This document shows positions 1 to 8,400 of a DNA stretch of 64,000 nt, piece after piece (positions within the stretch are counted from its first letter, which is position 1; each line of letters begins with the position of its first letter). The DNA is from Symbiodinium natans. Lineage: Eukaryota; Sar; Dinophyceae; Suessiales; Symbiodiniaceae. A program made the position numbers and the translations under genes. Where the stretch lies: contig CAJNDS010000484.1 in NCBI GenBank assembly GCA_905221605.1, forward strand, positions 1 through 64,000, read 5' to 3'. The notes under the pieces are model-generated. The model searched no databases, had not been told where the DNA came from, and worked only from the letters and a program-made list of their open reading frames with translations.

Positions 1-1157
1 GGTTCTCCAGTGTGCTCTGATACATGTCCTGCATGTCTGCAAACTCCTCTGACTCTGGGTGACGCTCAGCTTCTCTCATTGCCCGTTCACGATGGTGTCT
101 GAAGGACTGTGCAATCTTGTGGCAAGAACGACATGCATCTCTGCGGGGCAAACTTGGCATCTGGAGGCAGGTTGTGCATGTTCGCTGTGTTTCTCTCCCA
201 TGTGCAGCCCGGCTGTTTGTGCGTGCGGCGTTCTCTGGCATCATGCTGTCTGCTGAACTTGCGGGGTCCAGGCGGTCTGGGTTGCCTGTGCCACTTTCGC
301 CTGCTGTGGGTTGGGACGCCTCGCCTGATACCGAGTTGTCCATCTTGTGCAGGACAGGAGTTCTCGACGGTGGGACTAGGACTGAAAAATCGGCACAAAA
401 CCACCTGTGACCTCGGCCTTGCCTCCCCTCGGGAACCTACCTGTGGCTGACAAGTTTCCTCACCACAGGAATTGGGACGCTGCAGCAGTAGCAGAGCAGA
501 GCTCAGAGCAGTGAGCAGTCACACGATGCCAGTCGCAGATGCCTTGAGGGCTGAGGGAGGACCAGGGAGGACAAGCTCTGAGTCGGAATGAGCGGATGAC
601 GCCTACAATCCTACACAGTGCCTTCATGTGATGCATGTGATTCACATGACCTGCAACATGGTAAATGGTCAACGTTTATCGCTAGAATCCGAAATGTTCA
701 TTTCCAGGCCACATGCATGTACAGAAGGCCCGACTCGGCGGTCGGCGGCCCGACCCGAACCCCAAAATCTGAACCAAGCAGAAGAAGCGGCGGAGTGGCA
801 AGAACATGTCAAGCTAAAGAGGCCAAGCACCTCTGCATGGCATCATGCAAGCCAGTGCAAGCACAAGTCAGAAGCTGCAAGTCTGCTAACTGCACTGCTG
901 CACTACACAGGCTAAAGCATAGCACAAATCATCATCACTCATGCCTCATGCTTATGAATCTGAGTGATGCTTTTTTGCACGATGCGATTTTGAGCAACTT
1001 TCGAAGATGCCATCTCGCTGGAACTGCAAAATTCTTGATACTTGAAATTCAAACGCAAGTTGGCATGTGTTACTGCGCTATTGGCGTTTCTGCACTACTT
1101 GGGAATGAATCTTGAATGCCCAGGGCAGCAACAAGAACTCCGTAGTACTGCTATATC
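1..1157. other. no supportable gene
   Basis: I see no convincing coding region here. The short open frames on both strands overlap one another and have mixed, low-complexity composition. The stretch ends at the first copy of a hairpin repeat. It could hold exons too short to recognise by eye. Confidence 0.5.
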
Positions 1158-1221
1158 AAAAAAATGGTCCTGGTTTTTTTTGAGTATTCCTGGAGCTTGT
1201 TCATCCAGGACCATTTTTTTT
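1158..1221 (+). repeat. short hairpin repeat, copy 1
   Basis: An A-run followed by ATGGTCCTGG at the left is answered by CCAGGACCAT and a T-run at the right, so the 64 bases can fold into a hairpin with a loop of about 32 bases. A second copy in the same orientation lies at 13152-13215, sharing the stem, the internal GAGTAT-type segment and the TCATCCAGG arm. The two copies bracket the transposase-like and methyltransferase-like genes. It may be a tiny MITE-like or foldback repeat; I see no target duplication. Confidence 0.6.
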
Positions 1222-1398
1222 CCTTCCGAAAGACAACTGCTCTACGTGATACAGAGAATCTCAAAACGAGCAATCATCGGGTCGACCCGGGTCGACTCTT
1301 GTCAAAGCATATGCCTGACCATATCACTGGATTCGTGGCTGAAGCCTGTTGCCACCACAGCAGCACGAGCTATAGCACACTCAGCCTGTCTTCTGCAC

Positions 1399-3639
1399 TC
1401 AAAACAAAACCTCGGACTTGCTGGCCCGAGCAACTCGCAATATCTTTGGCCTCGCCTTTGACTTTGCCGTTGCCCGTCGCTCCTCCGGCTGGGCAAGGCT
1501 GGAACTGGAGGAGGCGTGCTCACAGGCCGAGTGCCCCAAGCCTGCAAGTTCATCACCCTGGAACATCAAGCTTTGGCCTTGGTTTTGGCTGTCGTCGTCG
1601 TCGTCCTCGAGCTCTTGGCTGGAGCGACCTGTCACAAAGCTGCTGACGCTGGTCATCCGCAGCATTTTGGCTGGCACATCAGCCATGCAAGACAAGCCGT
1701 ACAGCATGATGGACGCCAATGCCGGGACGAACATTCCATTCCCCAACATCTTACGCCACTGTGTGGCAGACATGCACCTGGGATCCTCCCTGACTGTGGC
1801 CTGCACCATGCTTGCAAAACCTGGCCTGTAATCAGCCTCCAACAGTGGGCAAACAGGAAAGCCCTGGCACGCCATCAACTCTGTCAAGCACATGTGCCGC
1901 TTTTTCCGCATGGAAAACAAGGTGCCGTGGCGGATGAGGCAGGGGATGTGTGAGCCGGACATGCCATACATGGAATGATGATCCAAGTCTGCAACAAAGA
2001 CGCCGCTGGCCAGGGCATCTTGTTTAGCGAGGGCCACCATGTCGGCGTGAGTGGCATGTGCAAATGGTGCCTGAGAAGCGGCTGCATCGGCATCATTCCT
2101 CTGCTTGCTTTCCTGGGCCTTCTGCTTCGCCTCCTCCGCAAGAGTCTCATACTCCCTGAGGACTGTCTGCTGGAAAGCAGAGTAATGCTGATTCCAGGGC
2201 TCTGCGGCGGCTCTCTCAGAGAACTGCATGCATCGCTTGCGGCACAACTCACAAAACTCACGCAAACAATCTTGCTCATCTGCCGGCAAGAAGAAAAAAT
2301 CATCTGCGGTCATGCTCACGCTACGGGTGCAGAGGCTGAGATACTCTTCCGCGCTGCCTGTGAAAGTCACTTTGTCACGCAGAAAGCCCATGCAGTACAT
2401 TCTCGGCCTGGAAATCGGCCACCCATGCAATACGGGACCAGGGTGACTGATGAACTCCAGATGGTACAAGTCTTCAAGAAGCTCTGAAATCTTTTCTTTT
2501 GGGTATGATGCGGCGGACTCCAGTACCAAAAAGATTGGTCGCCTGTGCCGAGCGCCGACAGCGAAGGTCAGCAGGTCACGTGACGAAGGGTGCGCCAGCC
2601 CCTCCATCTTCCCCATGCTGGAGAATGCCACACAGGTTAAGCCAGCCACCAGGATCTCGCACGCACCAGTCGTGATCGGGCACTGCTGGAAGTGCAAGCA
2701 GCAGAAAGCTGACGTGTCCACGAACTCTGAAGCTGCCTTGCTCAACAAGTACTGCCCCATGAGATCATACATTCTCATGCGCTTCGTGTTTGCATTCTGC
2801 TTCGCTTGCCTGTCGGCATTCGGGTGAGGCGCCGGAGCCTGTGCCTCCATGTTGTCCAGCAAGGTCTGTACGTCAGGCTTCAGGTAGCTGTTCAAAGACA
2901 TGAATGCGTGCTCTGGCTTCCTGCTGTCGTCGGATCCCAGCATCACAGCGGAACAGTAGCCGTCATTGTCGCACCAGCTCTGGAACTTCGGGTTGAAGTT
3001 GACTTGCAGCGCAGACATCACAGCACTCTGCAGTGCAGCACAAGCTGTTTCCTCTGTCCGCATGCCGGAGTAATCTGAGGAAACACACCATGGCTTCTGC
3101 AGGTTCTTCAGAAGCGTGCCCTTCCTTTCCTCTGAGCTGACCACTGACCTTAGCACATCATGATGCCACTGGAAGGCCTCTGTGATTGTCCTAGGCCCAG
3201 GAAGCATGCCGCCAGTTGTTGTGGCAGTTTCACTGCCGGAATCGGAAGCAATGAAAGGGCCAGCGGGTGCATCGGCGGCAGCTGTGCTGCCGGAAGTGGA
3301 AGAAGCAGTGAAAGGGGCAGCAGGTGCCTCGGCTGCATCGGCAGTTGCATTGCTGGAAGCTGAAGCAATGAAAGGGGCAGCAAATGCATCGGCAGTTGCC
3401 TTGCCGGAAGCAGAATCAAGGAAAGGGGTAGCAGGTGCGTCGGCAGTTGCATTGCTGGAAGCAGAAGCCAGCAAAGGGGCAGCAGGCGCATTGCTGGTAT
3501 CACCAGCATCGGTCTCACTGGCATCATCACAACCAAAAACGGTTGATCTGGCACGCTTCATGGCTGGCAGCGAGTCTGTGAGGGAGCCTCGAGGCTGAGG
3601 ATATGACACTATGTGCCCTAGGCCCTGAGCATGTGACAA
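1399..3639 (-). CDS. cytosine-C5 DNA methyltransferase-like protein
   Basis: Single 746-residue minus-strand frame starting at ATG 3639. Residues about 25-150 are Ala/Ser/Thr repeats. The rest shows C5-methyltransferase signatures in the usual order: a motif IV-like AGLTCVAFSSMG with the candidate catalytic Cys336 (the family's PC pair is replaced by TC), a motif VI-like LVLESAAS (ENV replaced by ESA), motif VIII-like SRPRMYCMGF, motif IX/X-like LTELMACQGFP and LGNGMFVP near residue 632. I do not see a clean SAM-binding motif I (FxGxG). The helical, charged stretch between motifs VIII and IX occupies the usual place of the target-recognition region. Family knowledge: such enzymes methylate cytosine at C5, and retroelement-borne copies are reported in dinoflagellates. 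Inference: the altered motifs suggest a divergent or weakened enzyme. It lies downstream of, and on the same strand as, the transposase-like gene at 5428-11073, so the two may belong to one mobile unit. Confidence 0.75.
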   Translation of the reverse strand: MSHAQGLGHIVSYPQPRGSLTDSLPAMKRARSTVFGCDDASETDAGDTSNAPAAPLLASASSNATADAPATPFLDSASGKATADAFAAPFIASASSNATADAAEAPAAPFTASSTSGSTAAADAPAGPFIASDSGSETATTTGGMLPGPRTITEAFQWHHDVLRSVVSSEERKGTLLKNLQKPWCVSSDYSGMRTEETACAALQSAVMSALQVNFNPKFQSWCDNDGYCSAVMLGSDDSRKPEHAFMSLNSYLKPDVQTLLDNMEAQAPAPHPNADRQAKQNANTKRMRMYDLMGQYLLSKAASEFVDTSAFCCLHFQQCPITTGACEILVAGLTCVAFSSMGKMEGLAHPSSRDLLTFAVGARHRRPIFLVLESAASYPKEKISELLEDLYHLEFISHPGPVLHGWPISRPRMYCMGFLRDKVTFTGSAEEYLSLCTRSVSMTADDFFFLPADEQDCLREFCELCRKRCMQFSERAAAEPWNQHYSAFQQTVLREYETLAEEAKQKAQESKQRNDADAAASQAPFAHATHADMVALAKQDALASGVFVADLDHHSMYGMSGSHIPCLIRHGTLFSMRKKRHMCLTELMACQGFPVCPLLEADYRPGFASMVQATVREDPRCMSATQWRKMLGNGMFVPALASIMLYGLSCMADVPAKMLRMTSVSSFVTGRSSQELEDDDDDSQNQGQSLMFQGDELAGLGHSACEHASSSSSLAQPEERRATAKSKARPKILRVARASKSEVLF
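3190..3560 (-). repeat. coding tandem repeat in methyltransferase N-terminus
   Basis: Several imperfect units of roughly 50-65 bases encode variants of ASASSNATADA followed by Pro/Ala-Phe. They form the low-complexity N-terminal arm of the methyltransferase-like protein. The unit length keeps the frame open, so expansion has been tolerated by the coding sequence. Confidence 0.6.
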
Positions 3640-4609
3640 GCTGTAAGTGTCAAGTGTCCAGTCTTGCTACGTGGCCACCCTCTAGCACGCGAGCTGCCGA
3701 GACCAGTGTTGCACATATTCTCACTGCCCCAGGCATGTGGAGACATGGACTGCGCAAGAATGGAAGGATAGACAGAGGAGAGAGGACACAGACCAGGACG
3801 GAGAGATACAGTGACAGAGAAAGAATGAGAATGTAAAGAAAAATTGAAAGAGCAAGTGAAAGTAAAGAAAAAGAAAGAGAAAAGATACAGAGATAAAGGG
3901 TGATATACGGGCACAAAAGAGAGAGCTGCGCAAATGGAGACAGAAACGCTGAACAGAACAAAGCAAACAACCTCTCCGGACTCTTCTCTGGGATATCCCA
4001 TGTGAATTAAACATCTTACAATCTTACACAGGTTGCTGGAGGCAGCAGACAGCATGACAGCATTCAGCATTGCTACGCCACATGTTTAGGCTAGCGCGTG
4101 GCTCAACACATACTCACAGGCGTCTGGAAAGATCTGTGTTCTGTGCGACCTGTCTTGATGTGCGACCTGTCTTGATGTTCCCTGCCCTTCATGTCTTCCC
4201 TCTTCCTTTGTCTGTAATCTCCGACAATGTGTCTAGTCTCATTCCCTGTAAAGGCAACTATATGTATATATATATATATGTTTATGTATATATATATATA
4301 AAGATATGCATTTACAGATACATATATATATATATATAGAGGTGTATACATATATATATAGATAAGTGTATACACACATATATATGAATAGATATTTATT
4401 GCTATATGTATTCTTCTGTAATTTCAACCATTCCTCTAGCGCCCTGTGCCTTGTTAAGGGAATCAGGGAATCGATCGATATCTCTTGAGTGTTGCAAAAG
4501 GAAATGATGTGAGGGCTTCAGGATTTGAAACTCTGACTTTGAGGGTCCATTGAGGGTGGTTCAGGAGTTCAGGGGCCTTGAACGCTGTAGTTTTGCGTTA
4601 CGGCGCACT
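3640..4609. repeat. noncoding spacer with AT microsatellite
   Basis: No gene is supportable between the two long minus-strand frames. The left half (about 3760-3960) is purine-rich on the plus strand (GAGA/AAAG runs). About 4257-4400 is a (TA)n microsatellite interrupted by TATG and TACA. The short Ile/Tyr-rich open frames here are by-products of the microsatellite. Confidence 0.7.
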
Positions 4610-5218
4610 CCGGCCCGGCCCGGCCCAGAATGGCCCAGAACGGCTTAAGCTTTTGATTTTCTTGGTTGTTTCGCAGCTGGACTCAGCTGAGGCGAGCGGC
4701 AGGGCTTGGGTGGCCAGGTTCGCTTTCGTGAGCCTTCGTGAACCTTCGTGGTGACCGGACACTTTCGTGAGCTTTCGTGAGCTTTCGTGCGGGCGGCAAA
4801 CACTTTCGTGAAGGGCCACTTTGCTTTCGTGAAGACAAAAAAACTTTCGTGAGCTTTCGTGGCGGTACTTTCGTGCACTTTCGTGCACGGGACAAAACAC
4901 TTTCGTGAAGGGCCCCCCGTGCTTTCGTGAGGACAAAAACTTTCGTGAGCTTTCGTGCAGGGGCCGAAAACTTTCGTGAGGGAGCCAAACACTTTCGTGA
5001 GCCGACCGTCACTTTCGTGAGGCAGCCAGGCGCTTTCGTGAGGCAGCCGGGCACTTTCGTGACAGCCAAAACCACTTTCGTGAAGCAATCCTGAGCCTAA
5101 TCGGGCCATTGGGGAAGACCTTTTGTAAGAGTCGAGAACCAATTTAACAAATCCAACAAAAAACAAAAAAAAATCATGATCTCTGGGCCGGGCCGGGCCG
5201 GGCCGGGCCGGGCCGGGC
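4610..5218. repeat. CTTTCGTG interspersed array between inverted CCCGG tracts
   Basis: About two dozen copies of CTTTCGTG(A/C), singly or as back-to-back pairs with spacers of 5-20 bases, fill about 4723-5087. The array is framed by an inverted pair of pentamer tracts: (CCGGC)n ending CCCAGA at about 4610-4627 and TCTGGG followed by (CCGGG)n at about 5185-5215. The whole 600 bases could therefore close as a large stem-loop. The three overlapping minus-strand frames rich in His-Glu-Ser and Arg-Lys come from this repeat and are not credible proteins. The spacing is irregular, which suggests a repeated binding-site or degenerate satellite structure. Confidence 0.75.
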
Positions 5219-5221
5219 GGC

Positions 5222-5258
5222 TTCAGCGTTTCAGCGTTTCAGCGTTTCAGCGTTTCAG
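5222..5258. repeat. 8-bp tandem repeat (TTTCAGCG)n
   Basis: Between four and five consecutive copies of an octamer reading TTTCAGCG follow directly on the CCGGG tract. It is a short minisatellite with no coding content. Confidence 0.85.
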
Positions 5259-5427
5259 TGTGCACAGCTAAAGGCAAAAGGTTGTGCTCACAGACAGCTA
5301 TCCAAGAGCTTACTTCGAAGCAGGCAGCTGTTTTTGTCATGAACACGCCAACTCTTGCCGTGTCTGTGAGTGCATGACTGATGTGTGACACGCAGGCGCA
5401 AAAGCACATCACAGCAGTGCAACATGA

Positions 5428-8400
5428 TCATGCCTCGTCCTGCACAGTGCTCCCAGACGAGCTGCTGCTGTCACTGTCGCTGCTTGATGTCAAGCTACTG
5501 ACGTCTAGATCAGACAATGCAACGCCTGCACCAGCCAAAGGATTGCTTTCAGCATCACTGCCATACTCATCAGACTCAGCTGCCTCGGCTGGCTTTCGTC
5601 GCCGGCTGTGAGTTTTGGCCTTTGCCTTGCCTTTTGCCTTGCCCTTGGCTGAGATCTTGGCCTTGGCCTTGGCACTCCCTTTGGGTTTTGCATCAGCTTT
5701 GGCTTTTGGGGCAGCAGCATGAACCTCGCTGGAAGCCGCCAACCTGCCAACATTTGGGAACTCCAGCGGCTTGCGTGCTTGCAACTCAGGATCCTTCATA
5801 AGTTCGTCCAACGGACGGTCTCCTAGACAGCGCCCCTTCACCCGGTGCTCTTCCCTAGTGTTCAAGTCAAGACCTTCGATGACCCATGTCTTCAGCCTGC
5901 GAATAACTTCATCCTTGCTTTCTTCATCTTCTGGATCAAAACTCAGAGTCTTGGAGCATGTGGTTCGGGAACCATTGGCGCGATAGATGTGATGATCTGA
6001 ACGGAGACAATCCACCTGATAGGAGGGCCATGTCACAAAATCCGAGTCATGCCCAGAATCTAGGTCTAGACCGTGCTGGTTCTTCTGGCCCGAGCGCTTC
6101 GGCTTCGGCTTCGGTGGCTTCGGAGGCTTCTTGTATTTGAAACTTACCACACCCCAACGGAAACTTTCATGCAACTTGAAGTTCTTTTGTCGACGGACGT
6201 GAGATGAAGCAAGCGCAGCTTCACGATCTGGCCGCCTTGTGCTGGAAGAAGGGGCTTCATGCTCCGGAGCTGCATTTCTTGCTGGCGCAGCATCTGTGCT
6301 GCTGCCTGGAGCATCTGCACGGAAGCTGGCGGCAGCGCTCGCTCGGCCAGGTGCTTTGCGGGGGCTCTGCAACAACAACTTCGCCCGGGGCTTCTTGGGA
6401 GCTGTGGGCATGTCCAAGGATTCGGGTGGCAGAACTGCTTTTGTCGCTCGACGCGCACGTTTGCGAGGCTTCCTTTCCGCTTCATCCGGAAAGCCATCTT
6501 GCTCGAACATCAAGTTTTGCTGATCTGATGATTTCAACACACCTTTCAAAAGTCTGTCATAAAAAGCATCGGTTTGCACATGTGGAATTGTTTTAATGTC
6601 TTGACCAGCACAAACTTCCAGAAAGTCTTTGTCTGCTGTGAAAGCTCCTGCCATACACGCAAGATAGGCCTGCCCTACTGTCACACGACCCTGCCTGACA
6701 AACAAATGCTTGGCCACACGCAAATCCTGAGCCTCCAGTGGGTAGTCCTGTGGCTTGGGACTGTTGGGCGTCCATTCAAACAAGTCGAATCCGGCATTCT
6801 TGAGCAGCAAGAGCAATGCGGACTCGGATCGCTCAGGTATGGGCCAGGAATCTTCCAAGTTCACCAAGGGCACTGGATCTACCAATCGCATGGACATGTG
6901 AAGTGCCCGAAGCCCTTGAGGTGTCAGCTGCCAGAGACCACTTTCTGCCTGAGCTGTCCAGCCCATGCTCTGCAAGTGAAAGAGGCTGCGCTGTGCCTCC
7001 TCAGAGGCAGCGTCTGCGCACAGGCCGGATGCAGACCCTGGAAACCCATTCACTCGAACAAGTGCCTCGGCAGTGCACTGCAAGGCCTCCTGGGACAAAT
7101 CCTCTGGCAACAGAGCTTCATGCCCTGCATTCCAGGAGCAGGTCAAACCTGATGAGGTACGCCAGACTACGACTTTCTGAAAGCCACCTCTGGAGAGCAC
7201 AAGCGCGGAATCTGGTGTTGGCAACGAAGGACTTGCTGAGACAATCAGACTCTGATTGTCTCCTTGACCCATGGATTCCAGGACTGGCAAAATAGACACT
7301 GCAATGTCGGTCCATGCCAGTTGCGGCTGCCTGTCCATGGGCGGAAGCTTCATGCGTGAAGGCCGCAGGGAGACCACACGAAAGACGGTCAGGTCATCAG
7401 GGCAGTTTACATTTTCATGATGGGCAGGCATGTGTGGTTGCGATTCAGCTGACAACATGTGCGCATCACCCTCAAATTTACAAAAGAATGGCACTTCGTC
7501 GTCCTCACCCTCATGGTCATGGCTCTCACCAGGAAGTATGTCTGGTGGCACATCACGAATCCTGCGGGTCAAAGCTTGCACACGCCCTGCCTCCAGACCA
7601 GACACAGAGTAGACACGGCTGGTCTCGTGAGTCTCCAGCAGCTTCTGAAAAGCAGCACGCTCCTCGAATGTGAATTGCTCCCTGTTCACACTTCTCTTTT
7701 TGGGCTTCTTGCTGTCTTCATCGAAGTCAGCAGCACCACTGAGATCCATGAACTGAGATGCGATATCGAGGTGATAAACAACCTTCTTACAAGTTTTGGC
7801 ATGCTTTTGCGTGGACCCCCAAACACTGCAAAGCCCACGCCAGGTGGGCATCTGAACGTCAGCTATCAAAGATGCTAGATCCGGATGGTTCGAAAGACCC
7901 AAAGTGACAACCGCTTGCAAAGGGTGGAAAACATCATGCGCAGCTTGAGCAAGAAACTTCAAGAGTTCGGGGTCACTTTTAGACCACTCGACAAGAAGTG
8001 GCATCCGCTCAGCCATGCTGATGTACACCGGGCCAGCATTTGATGCCTTCTTCAGGACCTTGTGTGTAAATGCATGGCGGCCCTCAATGCTTTTCTCACA
8101 CAGCGGGATGAAGCGCATGCGGGCTGCGAATTTTTTGAGGGCTTCCAAGTTGCTCAAGTTCACTCCCTGCACAAATTGTCGCAGTTGGCCTGCAAGCAGA
8201 GTGCCCCTGGACAGCACTGCTTTGGTCATCGGGTGAGCGGCTGACCTCTCGGCGTCTGAATATGTGGCCCAGAGCCGCAAGCAGGCAGCAGCCTGCGTAC
8301 GAGCCACATCTGCATTGGAATGGCCGATGCCACACAGCCTGTGTGGCAGATGCGACCAGCATGCTGTCTGCATGATGAAAGCAAAGAGCAGGTGCTGACG

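Noticed and set aside
4598-5166. Three overlapping His-Glu-Ser and Arg-Lys rich frames of 112-173 residues
   Set aside because: All are generated by the CTTTCGTG repeat; equal openness in three frames argues against protein coding.
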